From NCBI GenBank assembly GCA_041397775.1, contig JAWKWB010000003.1, forward strand, positions 372,001-436,000: DNA of 64,000 nt, written 5' to 3'. A program made the translations under genes and the position numbers. This DNA comes from Ga0077555 sp041397775 (GTDB lineage Bacteria > Pseudomonadota > Alphaproteobacteria > Rhizobiales > Hyphomicrobiaceae). Shown here in pieces: positions 34,974 through 43,457 of the stretch. Position 1 is the stretch's first letter; every line of letters starts with the position of its first letter. Below the pieces are notes generated by a model. That model saw nothing but the letters and a program-made list of their open reading frames with translations. It had not been told where the DNA came from and searched no databases.

Positions 34974-35549
34974 ATGGCATCGAACGCAAAAGAAGCGGTA
35001 AAGCTCTGTGGAGAGGAGTTCAAGCGAAACGGCTGGCAAAAAGTGGGGTCCATCTTCGCGAAAGAAGTAGACGAGGACGTCATTTCATTCGTCAACGTAT
35101 TCGACAAGTCGAAGGACACCATCCGTGCCCAGGGTCAAACGGTGAGCCGGTCGCTCAATCGTACCCGCTGGACGATATACTCCGTCGCCGATCACCTGGG
35201 ATCCCTGAAAGATCACATAAACAACAGTGCCGCGTGCTATCTGATCAATTCCCTTGTTGCGCTCGAAGAGAACTCAGTCGATTTCGATGCCGAAGTTTTC
35301 GTGGCCACGGCGATCGGACTTTGCGACAAGAGCAGCCGCAGGTTTCAGGGCATCGACAACATTCAGCAGCAACTGGACTTGTCCAGGAGAACTCTTGGCG
35401 ACAGGCTCGATGAGCAGCAATTGTGTCTTTACGTTCTGACCGGAAGGACATCTAACGCCACTGACCTGATCGCGCGCAAAATGTCACTACCGGGATACGA
35501 GCTTTCATTCTTTGCGCATGCAGAACGCCATTTGCAAGAAATGAAATAG
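34974..35549 (+). CDS. Hypothetical protein, last gene of the array
   Basis: 191 aa with GGGGGATCG before the ATG. Helix-rich, with VISFVNVFDKSKDTIRAQGQ, CYLINSLVALEENSVDFDAEVF and a late LCLYVLTGRTSNATDLIARK. No recognised domain, signal peptide or membrane span. Its composition is more AT-rich than the DUF1963 genes. Confidence 0.5.
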   Translation: MASNAKEAVKLCGEEFKRNGWQKVGSIFAKEVDEDVISFVNVFDKSKDTIRAQGQTVSRSLNRTRWTIYSVADHLGSLKDHINNSAACYLINSLVALEENSVDFDAEVFVATAIGLCDKSSRRFQGIDNIQQQLDLSRRTLGDRLDEQQLCLYVLTGRTSNATDLIARKMSLPGYELSFFAHAERHLQEMK

Positions 35550-35954
35550 GGGCAGACAGAATGGTTGGATGCGAAACGGTTGCTTGGCTCGAAATCCGAT
35601 GATCGGCTGAACCCGGTGGTTGAGGTGTTCAACGAGATGGTGTCCATGCGGGCCGGCTGTCGTTGAAGTCGGGCGCTCACAGGCGGGTGTGGATCGAAGA
35701 CGCGAGAACAGTAATCTGCACGAGCGCGAATATTGCAAGCTTCACAGGCTGCAGCTCGAGAGGTTCGGCAGCTGGCGCGTGCCGCTGGATGACGGGCTGA
35801 AAATTGGCATTACCGCATGTCCGGATGTCGTGTGCATGAGGTGATGCACTTCGTGTCTCAACAGAGTGACTTGCCAGCGTGTGTGCACGCTGACCTGGCC
35901 CGGTGTGGATAGCAACGACTACGATTTCAACCTAGGCGGCAAGGCGCGCAACCA
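35550..35954. other. Intergenic stretch without a supported gene
   Basis: About 400 bp between the last array gene and the PhyH-like gene. Short open frames exist but show no coherent protein and lack ribosome binding sites; a plus-strand read NPVVEVFNEMVSM could be a broken gene end. Probably decayed sequence. Confidence 0.4.
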
Positions 35955-36635
35955 ATGGAATGGAAAGACCTCGACAATTCAGGACGTCTGTGGATTCGAG
36001 CCGCTCTCTCTGATGGCGAATGCGACGCCCTTGCCGATGCGACGTCCCATCATGGGGCACCGGGTGCGCGCATTGCGTTGAGCGACAGTCTGTCGAAACT
36101 TGTCGGTTCCGACAGTGTATTTGGCCGGCTAGCTGAAATGTATCGGAGCGGCGCCCGGGTCGTCCGAATTGTCGCCTTCGACAAGACAGAGAAAGCCAAC
36201 TGGGTGGTGCCCTGGCATCAGGATCGCGTCATCGCGGTGACCGCACGTCACGAGGTCCCAGGCTATTCGAATTGGACCCACAAGCGGGATGTATGGCATG
36301 TAGAACCACCGGTCGCTCTGCTCGAGCGGATGTTCTTTGCACGTGTGCATCTCGACGATACGGATGGAAGCAACGGCTGTATGGAGATCGCGCTCGGGTC
36401 TCATCGGCATGGTGTGGTACCCTCGCATCACGCCGCCGAGCTGGCGACGGCTGGCCCGGTCGAGGCGTGTGTTGCGCGACGGGGGGACCTCGTTTTTGTC
36501 GACGCTCTGACGTTGCACCGTTCCGGCGCGTCGATGTCGCCGCGCCCGCGGCGGACGCTACGCATCGACTTTTCAGCTGACGATCTACCCTATCCTTTGC
36601 AATGGGCGCTGCGCCCTGACAACGATGCGGTCTGA
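35955..36635 (+). CDS. Phytanoyl-CoA dioxygenase (PhyH) family protein
   Basis: 226 aa. Fe(II)/2-oxoglutarate oxygenase fold: VVPWHQDRVIAV gives the HxD iron ligands, and ALTLHRSGASMSPRPRRTLRIDF the distal His and the 2-oxoglutarate-binding Arg. MEIALGSHRHG is the family's typical G-S-H block. Short but complete for this group. Substrate unknown. It stands alone, between the array and a membrane-protein gene, with non-coding DNA on both sides. Confidence 0.82.
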   Translation: MEWKDLDNSGRLWIRAALSDGECDALADATSHHGAPGARIALSDSLSKLVGSDSVFGRLAEMYRSGARVVRIVAFDKTEKANWVVPWHQDRVIAVTARHEVPGYSNWTHKRDVWHVEPPVALLERMFFARVHLDDTDGSNGCMEIALGSHRHGVVPSHHAAELATAGPVEACVARRGDLVFVDALTLHRSGASMSPRPRRTLRIDFSADDLPYPLQWALRPDNDAV

Positions 36636-36824
36636 CGAATTTGGTCAGTCATCCGCCGACCGGACTTCCACGACAGAATTGGTGTGCGTCGTGAGTAGAC
36701 GTCCAGTGTCGACGCGGAATACTTTCTTGTCCGTGCCAAGTTGCCCTCGGACACAGTGTCTTTTGACGATGGAGTGAGATGGGCCAATGAATGGTATGCC
36801 AACATCCGTCCTCATGAGAACGAT

Positions 36825-37259
36825 ATGCCCATGAAAACTGACGCCACTTTTGCAGGGCGTGAACTAACCGTGTTTCGCGCTTTCTTTCTTATTGCCGCGC
36901 TATGGAATTTTATTGGCGGAATCCCAGGTGTCGTTGATCCAGAGGGCATGTTCACACGCGAATTTGGTCGAACTATCGGTGATCCCGTGCTCGTTGCGGT
37001 TTATCGTGGAGCCTGGGGGGCCGCTCTCCTTTATGGTTTCGGCTTCCTTGTGGTCGCCCTCAATCCCCTTCGCCATTCTGGCGTTGTGGCCATGGGCGGC
37101 ATGGGCAAGGCACTTTTCGCTTTAAACCTTGCCTACATGCTTGCAAACGGGTGGGCATCAGGGTTCGCGATACTCGTTATCTTGGGTGACATAATATTTG
37201 TTGCAGGCTTCATTGTGTATTTCATGCGCCTCCGACGGTATAATGTTTCCAGTTTCTGA
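36825..37259 (+). CDS. Four-helix membrane protein, function unknown
   Basis: 144 aa from the ATG at 36825 (the ATG at 36831 is equally possible; upstream in-frame codons from 36741 lack membrane character and a good site). Helices: VFRAFFLIAALWNFIGGI, LVAVYRGAWGAALLYGFGFLVVAL, MGGMGKALFALNLAYML, FAILVILGDIIFVAGFIVYFM. The FGRTIGDPVLVAVYRG arrangement recalls DoxX-like or DUF4345-type small membrane proteins, without certainty. Confidence 0.6.
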   Translation: MPMKTDATFAGRELTVFRAFFLIAALWNFIGGIPGVVDPEGMFTREFGRTIGDPVLVAVYRGAWGAALLYGFGFLVVALNPLRHSGVVAMGGMGKALFALNLAYMLANGWASGFAILVILGDIIFVAGFIVYFMRLRRYNVSSF

Positions 37260-37509
37260 ACCTGCCGAATGCACCTGTCCCTCCTCAGGAAGTGCGGGAC
37301 ATTTGATCGGGTGCTCCAAGTGAGGGGACATCGGGTTTGCGCCCTTGCATCTGTGCCGAAGCGCTTCGGCGACGGTGCTCAATAGTGTGTCGATTGATGT
37401 TTTGTCGCCGCTCCCGGATGCAAGTGCCTCGACCGAAGTCGACATCGGCGGGCGTGAGATTGTCCAAGCTCTTTTGATAGCGGCGCCGATTGGAGCACTC
37501 GCCCCTGTC

Positions 37510-37850
37510 CGGCTGTCGTTCTGCGTAGCGGCGCTGCAGGAAGCGCTTGCGACGCACGGCAAGCCGGACATCTTCAACACGGATCAGGGCTCGCAGTTCA
37601 CGTGCCCAGCCTTCATCGACGTGCTGCAGAAGCGCGACATCAAGATCAGCAGGACGGCAAGGGCGCGTTGCGAGACAACGTGTTCGTCGAGCGGCTGTGG
37701 CGTTCGGTGAAATAGGAGGAGATCTACCTACGCGCCTACGACAGCGTACGCGAAGCGCGCGAGCGGCTCGGCCGATACCTCAAGTCGTACAATCGCCGGC
37801 GTCCACATTCGAGAACAGACGGCAGGACGCCCGATCACGCCTACTCCGAT
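37510..37850 (+). pseudogene. IS3-family transposase (OrfB) fragment, frameshifted
   Basis: Reads ALQEALATHGKPDIFNTDQG with SQFT, the rve integrase-core block including a catalytic Asp, then shifts frame near 37650 (one base appears lost after ATCAGCA), continues DNVFVERLWRSVK, meets an in-frame TAG at 37711 and goes on EEIYLRAYDSVREARERLG and YNRRRPHS to PDHAY. So only the C-terminal part remains, with one frameshift and one nonsense change. It marks the right part of the accessory region and abuts the MBL-fold gene. Confidence 0.85.
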
Positions 37851-37857
37851 CGACAGG

Positions 37858-38592
37858 TCAGGCCGCGAATCCTGCGAGCCGGGAGCGACGCTCATAATCG
37901 TCGGCGAGCGCATGTAGCGCTGCGGCACCGTCACCGGTGAACGACGGGCCATGCATGAGTGCCAGTGTTCGCGGCGCGAGAGCGGCCAGATTGCGGATCG
38001 TTGCTCCCATGGCCGGGTTGAGCGCCGAGTACTTGAAGAGGTCCTCGGCCACGATGGCCGGGCCCACCACATCGCCATCGGTCAACGCCTTCTCGTTGCC
38101 CAGTTGCGTGAAGAGGTCGCCGCACATCAAGGTGCCCGTCGTCTCTTCGTAGAGGACGCCCGCGTCCCAGCCGTGCGGCGTGTGCGGTGTGTCGATGAAG
38201 CGCACACGCTTGCCGCCCAGATCGATGGCCTCGCCATCCGCGAGCACACGGGGCGGTCGGTCGGCGAAATCGTTGAGCGACACCATCACGCCGGTCTGGC
38301 CATGCGCGGCCTGGGCCTGGGGAGCAATGGCCAGCCACTCGTTCATCGCACCGCATTCATCGGCCTCGAAATGGCCGTAGGCGATCCACCGCAGGCGCTC
38401 GGGCGTGATGATCCGGCTCAGCGCGTCCCGATTGAGCGGGAACATCTTGCGCAGGCCCGTGTGGAACATCAGCGGCTCGTCGCCGAGGACGAGGAACTGA
38501 TTGAAGGTAAAGCCTGCGGGCGGTGCGATATCGGGGACGTAGGTCGAGAGCCGGTAGATGCCGGCAGCGATCTCGGTGATCCGGGTTTCCAT
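37858..38592 (-). CDS. MBL-fold hydrolase of the di-iron (ODP/FprA-like) type
   Basis: 244 aa from the ATG at 38592 with TGGAGC ahead. The metal motif is YGHFEADECGAMNEW (HxExD, as in flavodiiron proteins, rather than HxHxDH), with IDTPHTPHGWDAGVLYEETT and MCGDLFTQLG supplying later ligands and MHGPSF near the end. Probably binds two irons and reacts with oxygen or NO, or hydrolyses a small substrate; no flavodoxin domain is present. Divergent from a TetR regulator that likely controls it. Confidence 0.82.
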   Translation of the reverse strand: METRITEIAAGIYRLSTYVPDIAPPAGFTFNQFLVLGDEPLMFHTGLRKMFPLNRDALSRIITPERLRWIAYGHFEADECGAMNEWLAIAPQAQAAHGQTGVMVSLNDFADRPPRVLADGEAIDLGGKRVRFIDTPHTPHGWDAGVLYEETTGTLMCGDLFTQLGNEKALTDGDVVGPAIVAEDLFKYSALNPAMGATIRNLAALAPRTLALMHGPSFTGDGAAALHALADDYERRSRLAGFAA

Positions 38593-38670
38593 GACTTGCT
38601 CCAGTTCAGGACGGTGATCTGTGGACCGTTCAGCCTCCGGTCGGGTATGGATTGCCAATGAATTTTGAGA

Positions 38671-38726
38671 TACATGATTGTGTAGTGAATATGAGCGAAG
38701 TCGTCAACATTGAATGCACATGATTG
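38671..38726. promoter_or_regulatory. Repeated ACATGATTG motifs in the MBL/TetR divergent promoter
   Basis: ACATGATTG occurs at 38672-38680 and again at 38718-38726. The first copy lies inside TACATGATTGTGTA, an inverted repeat TACA-N6-TGTA. Located between two divergent genes, one encoding a TetR protein, so an operator is likely, though unproven. Confidence 0.45.
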
Positions 38727-38730
38727 AGCA

Positions 38731-39324
38731 ATGAAAATCGCCACGACACGAACCTACACGATGAAGCGCCGCGCCGAGCAGCAGGCGGAGACACGTCGGC
38801 GCATCGTCGACGCGGCTGTCGAGTTGCACACCAGCGTTGGTCCGGCGGCGACGACGTTCAGCATGCTGGCAGAGCGCGCAGGCGTGCAGCGTCACACGCT
38901 CTATGCGCACTTTCCGGACGAACGGAGCCTTTTGCTGGCGTGCTCGAGCCTCACCATGGAGCGCGATCCGCTGCCAGCGTCGGAGCCGTGGCGCGCCATC
39001 GCGGATCAGCATGACAGGCTGCGCACGGGGCTGGCGGCGATCTACGGCTGGTACGAGCGCAATGCTGCGTTGGCTGGCTGCGTGCTGCGCGATGCCGAGC
39101 ATCACGCCCTGACCGGCGAGATCGTCGAGATGCGGTTCGGACCGAGCCTGGCAGGTTACGTGGATGTGCTGGGCGCCGGCCTGGGCAAGAGGCAGCACGC
39201 GGTCCTGGTCTTGGCATTGAGCTTCTTCACGTGGCGCAGCCTCGTGCGCGACGGCGGTCTACGTCCGCCGCTTGCTGCCAAGGTCATGGTGCGCGCCATC
39301 GAGGGCGCCAATGACATCGCCTGA
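38731..39324 (+). CDS. TetR family transcriptional regulator
   Basis: 197 aa. N-terminal HTH: RRRIVDAAVELHTSVGPAAT then FSMLAERAGVQRHTLYAHFPDERSLL, the standard TetR three-helix pattern, preceded by a basic arm (MKRRAEQQAET). The ligand domain is helical with a C-terminal FFTWRSLVRDGGL. The ATG at 38731 is used; an internal ATG at 38761 (MKRRAEQ) is also possible. Probably represses the divergent MBL-fold gene. Confidence 0.88.
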   Translation: MKIATTRTYTMKRRAEQQAETRRRIVDAAVELHTSVGPAATTFSMLAERAGVQRHTLYAHFPDERSLLLACSSLTMERDPLPASEPWRAIADQHDRLRTGLAAIYGWYERNAALAGCVLRDAEHHALTGEIVEMRFGPSLAGYVDVLGAGLGKRQHAVLVLALSFFTWRSLVRDGGLRPPLAAKVMVRAIEGANDIA

Positions 39325-39404
39325 GGTCTTTCCGTTGTCGAGCCTTGCGTGAAGGAAGCGTGGTGCCTAGGCCGGCGATCGCCGGCCACCGGCTTTGTCG
39401 GGGG

Positions 39405-40817
39405 TCATCGACAGCAGGCGGTCGCTTTCTCCTGCGCCTCAGGAAAGGCTGGACCACAGCCACAACCGGCTTTGCCTGACGATTTCGCAATCTCGTCCTC
39501 GGCGCAGCATGCCGAAGCATCTGTCTTCGCCGGACCGCCGCAGCAGCCCTCCGCCGCCGCTACCGGCGAACGACTGCAAACGCCCGTCTCGGGCAGAACC
39601 AACTCGACCCGTGCGGCGGCTTCCTTGTCGCCCGCGATGTCGGCAACGATGGAGCGGACCTGTTCGTAGCCGGTCAGCATCAGGAACGTAGGCGCTCGGC
39701 CGTACGATTTCATGCCGGCGATGTAGAAGCCGGGCTCGGGCTGCGCCAGCTCCCGCGCGCCATGCGGACGCACTGTGCCGCAACTATGCTCGTTGGGATC
39801 TATGAGTGATGCCAGCGCGGCCGGGCATTCGAGCGCGGGATCGAGGCCAAGACGCAGTTCGGCAAGAAAGCCGAGATCGGGGCGGAAGCCGGTCGCGACG
39901 ATCAATTCGTCGGCCAGGACGTGACGCCCGCAACACGCCGATCCAGCGGCTATGCGGAGCTGTCCCTGCGTCTCGGTGACATGTGTCACCCCGAAGTTGG
40001 TTTCCATCTCGAGTTTGCCGCTGCGCACGAGTGCGGCGAACGTCGAGCCGAGCTCGCCCCGCGCCGCCAGCTTGTCGTTGGCGCCACCGCCGAACGCCTT
40101 TTCGGGCCGGTCGCCGCGCAGCAGCCAGATGACGTCTGTCGCCGGTGCTGTCTCCTTCAGCCGCATGAGATCGATGAGGGTGCCGATCGCCGAATGCCCT
40201 GCGCCCAGAACGGCGACAAGCTTGCCGGCATAGCGCTTGCGGTCGCTGTCGAGCACGTTCGGCATGCCATATGCGATCCGCGCCGACAGGTTGTCCTCGC
40301 CGATCGCGGGAAGGCCGTTGGCGCCAGCTGGATTGGGCGAGAACCACGTCCCGGAAACATCGACGATCGCATCCGCTCGGAGGGTTTCGGGCCCCTTGCC
40401 GTTTTGGTAGCGGATCTGGAATTGAGCGGTCTCGCGACCCTTCGTCTTCAGCTTGTCGAACCCGAAACGGCTGATCGCGGTGACGCGCGACGATGTCCTG
40501 ATCCGATCCTGCAGCGCGGTGCGCGTTGCCAGTGGTTCGATGTAGTGGGCCACCATATCGCCGCCGGTCGGATACGCCTTCGGGTCCGGCGCATTCCAGC
40601 CGATTGCCTCGAGCAATCGCTCGGCCGCCTTGTCGACGTTGTACTCCCACGGCGAGAACATGCGCACATGGCCCCACGCGCGCATCGCGTGACCGGCAGT
40701 CGGTCCCGCTTCCAGCACGATCGGCTCGAGGCCGCGTTCGAGTGCATGCGCTGCCGCTGCCAGGCCGACGGGGCCGGCTCCGATGATGGCGACGGTCTTC
40801 GGCATGTTCTGGCTCAT
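39405..40817 (-). CDS. ArsO-like flavin-dependent oxidoreductase with Cys-rich tail
   Basis: 470 aa, GGAAGGATC before the ATG. FAD-binding GAGPVGLAAAAHALERG at residues 12-28, second nucleotide site LGAGHSAIGTLIDL, and VATGFRPDLGFL, the layout of flavoprotein monooxygenases found in ars operons (ArsO). The last 50 residues are unusually Cys-rich (EGCCGGPAK, SACCAED, AGCGCGPAF, TACCR), suggesting metal or metalloid binding. Lies 42 bp after an ArsR gene. Confidence 0.8.
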   Translation of the reverse strand: MSQNMPKTVAIIGAGPVGLAAAAHALERGLEPIVLEAGPTAGHAMRAWGHVRMFSPWEYNVDKAAERLLEAIGWNAPDPKAYPTGGDMVAHYIEPLATRTALQDRIRTSSRVTAISRFGFDKLKTKGRETAQFQIRYQNGKGPETLRADAIVDVSGTWFSPNPAGANGLPAIGEDNLSARIAYGMPNVLDSDRKRYAGKLVAVLGAGHSAIGTLIDLMRLKETAPATDVIWLLRGDRPEKAFGGGANDKLAARGELGSTFAALVRSGKLEMETNFGVTHVTETQGQLRIAAGSACCGRHVLADELIVATGFRPDLGFLAELRLGLDPALECPAALASLIDPNEHSCGTVRPHGARELAQPEPGFYIAGMKSYGRAPTFLMLTGYEQVRSIVADIAGDKEAAARVELVLPETGVCSRSPVAAAEGCCGGPAKTDASACCAEDEIAKSSGKAGCGCGPAFPEAQEKATACCR

Positions 40818-40859
40818 CTCACGATCCTTCCGGAATTTCGGAAATAGTGGACAAATGGT

Positions 40860-41189
40860 TCAGGCTGCATCGGCCTTTGAAGAGGACATGGGCGGGCAGG
40901 TTCCCTCCGCGCAGCATTCCTCGACGAGGAAACTCACAAGTGCGCGCATGACGTCGTAGTTGGCGCGGCAAATCAGGGTTGTCGACTGTCGCTCTTGTGT
41001 GATGAGCCCGACAATCAGCATCGACTTCAGGTGATGGGACAGCGTCGAGGCGGCGATGTCGAGCTTCGTCTGCAGCGTTCCGACACTGAAGCCAGCATCG
41101 CCAGCCTTCACCAGCGCACGATAGATGCGAAGTCTGGTCGGATTGCCGAGCGCCTCAAGGCACGCTGCCGCGTCATCGAGTTTCATCAT
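40860..41189 (-). CDS. ArsR family transcriptional regulator (1)
   Basis: 109 aa. Winged helix: LEALGNPTRLRIYRALVKAG, LDIAASTLSHHLKSMLIVGL, then the wing ERQSTTLICRANYDVM. A C-terminal ECCAEGTC cluster could be the metalloid site; it differs from the usual ELCVCDL site in helix 3. Positioned between the CxxC thioredoxin-like gene and the ArsO-like gene in the minus-strand cluster. Confidence 0.88.
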   Translation of the reverse strand: MMKLDDAAACLEALGNPTRLRIYRALVKAGDAGFSVGTLQTKLDIAASTLSHHLKSMLIVGLITQERQSTTLICRANYDVMRALVSFLVEECCAEGTCPPMSSSKADAA

Positions 41190-41324
41190 GGTTGCAAGTT
41201 GACATGTGAGTGGACCCTGGTCAACGCTATTTCCAGAATAATAGAATTATAGGTACTGCTCCGCGCGCGAGCTTCCGACAAATTGGGCCTCGCGCGCGGA
41301 GCGCCGTTGCGGTGGCGTGCGGAG

Positions 41325-41561
41325 TCAGCTCGTCAGCCACGCACCGATCGCCTCGGGCTTGGGCAGCCCACCCGCGTGCACGACTTTGCCGTCGACGACG
41401 ATTCCCGGCGTCGATGCGATCCCGAACTTCGCGATCTCCGCGTAGTCGACGACCTTCTCGACCTTGACGTCGATGCCGAGCTTGGCGGCCTCGGACTTCA
41501 CCATATCGGCGGCCGCATCACAGCGCTTGCAGCCGGGCCCCAGAATCTTGATGTTTTTCAT
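41325..41561 (-). CDS. Thioredoxin-like redox-active disulfide protein
   Basis: 78 aa, complete for the family. The CxxC active site is GPGCKRCDAA near the N-terminus, with the cis-Pro motif STPGIVVDGKVV and an ending LPKPEAIGAWL. This small glutaredoxin/thioredoxin-fold protein ('redox-active disulfide protein 2') is regularly found with DUF318 permeases and ArsR genes, as here. Predicted cytoplasmic. Confidence 0.9.
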   Translation of the reverse strand: MKNIKILGPGCKRCDAAADMVKSEAAKLGIDVKVEKVVDYAEIAKFGIASTPGIVVDGKVVHAGGLPKPEAIGAWLTS

Positions 41562-41600
41562 GTGCGCTTCTCCTTGGGCTGTCGGAACGTGCCTGGATCG

Positions 41601-41828
41601 TCAGCCGCAGCACGAGCTGTTGCCGTCCTTCAGGCCGATCGCCTTGAATATCTTCGCCGCCGGGCAAAAGCCGGTGAAGCCCAACTGAAAGAGATTGGCG
41701 CCGACGAAAGCGGTCAGCCAGAGCCAACTCGCCGTCGTGAGATCGACGGTGCCGGCAAAATGGGCGAGCGCCAGGGACAGGAGGATCATGAAGCCGGCGA
41801 ACGAGTAGACGGCGGAGGTGACGGTCAT
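41601..41828 (-). CDS. DUF2892 (YgaP-type) membrane protein
   Basis: 75 aa from the ATG at 41828. Two transmembrane helices (YSFAGFMILLSLALAHFAG, SWLWLTAFVGANLFQLGF) followed by TGFCPAAKIFKAIGL and a C-terminal SSCCG. The FTGFCP block is the hallmark of DUF2892/YgaP membrane anchors, often fused to or near rhodanese domains. Here it lies in the permease operon, 41 bp after the permease. Confidence 0.85.
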   Translation of the reverse strand: MTVTSAVYSFAGFMILLSLALAHFAGTVDLTTASWLWLTAFVGANLFQLGFTGFCPAAKIFKAIGLKDGNSSCCG

Positions 41829-41869
41829 GGTGCGATGCCTTTCTGTGGCTTTGGATTGGTGGATCGTGA

Positions 41870-42928
41870 TCAGTGGAACAGGGCGTTGAACAGGAAGCCG
41901 ACGGCGAGGATGCCGGTGCCCACGACGCCGATGAACACGACGATCAGCTTCGTGGTCAGTACCTTGCGGAGGATGATCATTTCCGGCAGCGACAGCGCGA
42001 TCACGCTCATCATGAAGGCGAGCGTCGTGCCGAGCGCGGCGCCCTTGCCGATGAGCGCCTCGACGATGGGGATCACACCGGCCGCGTTCGTGTACATCGG
42101 GATGCCGAGCAGGACGGCCGCCGGCACGGACCACCACGCATCCGCCCCCATGATGCGGCTCATCAGATCGGCCGGCACATAGCCGTGAATGAGAGCGCCC
42201 ATGGCGATGCCGGCAATGATCCACATCCACACCCGGCCGACGATGTCCTTGACCGCTTCGACGCCGGCCTTGATGCGGTCGACAGCCGTGACCTGCTCGT
42301 CCGGGAGGTCGATGGCGCCAGCGCGGATGTCGCGGACCCAGGGCTCCAGCCAGCCTTCGAGCTTCAAGCGCCCGATGACGAAGCCGCTGACGATGGCCAC
42401 CGAGAGACCAAATACCAGATAGGTCAAGGCGACCTTCCAGCCGACGAGAGCGAACAGCAAACCAAGCGCCACCTCGTTGACCATCGGCGCTGCAATGAGG
42501 AACGAGAACGTGACGCCGAGCGGCACCCCCGCCGAAACGAAGCCGATGAATAGCGGCACGGCGGAGCAGGAGCAGAATGGTGTCAGGATGCCGAGGCCCG
42601 CAGCGGCGACATTGCCGATGCCTTCCGCGCGTCCCGCCAGCAGGGCCCGGGTTTTCTCCGGCGAGAAGAAGCTGCGCACGACGCCCATGGCGAAGACGAC
42701 GAGCGTGAGAAGCAGAAGCACCTTGGGCGTGTCATAGACGAAGAACTGGATCGCCTCTCCGAGATGGCTTCTGCGCTCCACTGGAAGCAGTGATACGACC
42801 CACTCGGAGGCTGGCACGAGCTGGCTGTAAAGAATGCCCCAGACGAGGAGGGCCACACCAACTCCGGTCGACCAGCGCGCTGTTTCGCCGAAAGGAAGGC
42901 GCTGCGTCGTCTCGAGCTTTGCAATCAT
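41870..42928 (-). CDS. DUF318/ArsP-type permease
   Basis: 352 aa from the ATG at 42928, overlapping the ArsR stop by 4 bp. About eight to ten membrane helices. The signature TPFCSCSAVPLFIGFVSAG (with vicinal Cys) near residue 125 and GIPMYTNAAGVIPIVEALI in the second half define the permease family that includes ArsP, which exports trivalent organoarsenicals, and SO_0444-like proteins. The neighbouring redox and ArsR genes support a metalloid export role. Confidence 0.88.
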   Translation of the reverse strand: MIAKLETTQRLPFGETARWSTGVGVALLVWGILYSQLVPASEWVVSLLPVERRSHLGEAIQFFVYDTPKVLLLLTLVVFAMGVVRSFFSPEKTRALLAGRAEGIGNVAAAGLGILTPFCSCSAVPLFIGFVSAGVPLGVTFSFLIAAPMVNEVALGLLFALVGWKVALTYLVFGLSVAIVSGFVIGRLKLEGWLEPWVRDIRAGAIDLPDEQVTAVDRIKAGVEAVKDIVGRVWMWIIAGIAMGALIHGYVPADLMSRIMGADAWWSVPAAVLLGIPMYTNAAGVIPIVEALIGKGAALGTTLAFMMSVIALSLPEMIILRKVLTTKLIVVFIGVVGTGILAVGFLFNALFH

Positions 42929-43308
42929 GAAACCCTCCGCGCTTGAGTTTCGGGGCGGGTGCGGCCGATGCGCGTGCGCTCTGGACGCGACGACCTGGAA
43001 AGCCGCGTGCGATCCTTTTTTGCCTGCCCGTCTCCTGCAACCGCTGCGACTGCCGCAGTCACGATGGCCGTCATCGCCGGCTCCAGTGCCGGATCGAAGG
43101 AGTACAGCACCCACTGGGCATCGCGCCGATCGCGAAGCAGGCCGGCATCGCGCATGACGGCCAAATGGCGCGAGACCTTCGGCTGCGCAAGCTCGAGCGC
43201 CGTCACCAACTCGCAGACGCACAACTCTCCCTTCTCGGCAATGAGCGCGAGGCAGCGCAGCCTGATCGGATCGGCCAGTGTCGCGAGAATTCGGGTTGCC
43301 TTGTCCAT
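42925..43308 (-). CDS. ArsR family transcriptional regulator (2)
   Basis: 127 aa from the ATG at 43308. HTH with the classic metalloid motif ELCVCELVTALELAQPKVSRHL (the Cys pair in helix alpha-3) and the wing DRRDAQWVLYSFDP. The last ~30 residues are basic (KKDRTRLSRSSRPERTR). First gene of the operon; its stop overlaps the permease start, so it is an autoregulated repressor by inference. Confidence 0.92.
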   Translation of the reverse strand: MDKATRILATLADPIRLRCLALIAEKGELCVCELVTALELAQPKVSRHLAVMRDAGLLRDRRDAQWVLYSFDPALEPAMTAIVTAAVAAVAGDGQAKKDRTRLSRSSRPERTRIGRTRPETQARRVS

Positions 43309-43457
43309 TGCTCGTATATATGGCGTGGCGAATATGCAATCAAGCGCATGTATGCCGCAGTCTGGAGCTGGGGCCAGCGCATGTCGGTTGGCGCGCGTCC
43401 CGCAATCCGGACCGCCGCATGTTGGCCTGCAGCCTTCGCGCCGCGGTAAGCGGCTGG

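Noticed and set aside
43309..43457. Imperfect ATAT-rich inverted repeat before the second ArsR gene as an operator
   Set aside because: TATATATGG and GAATATGCA are only loosely symmetric; too weak to list.
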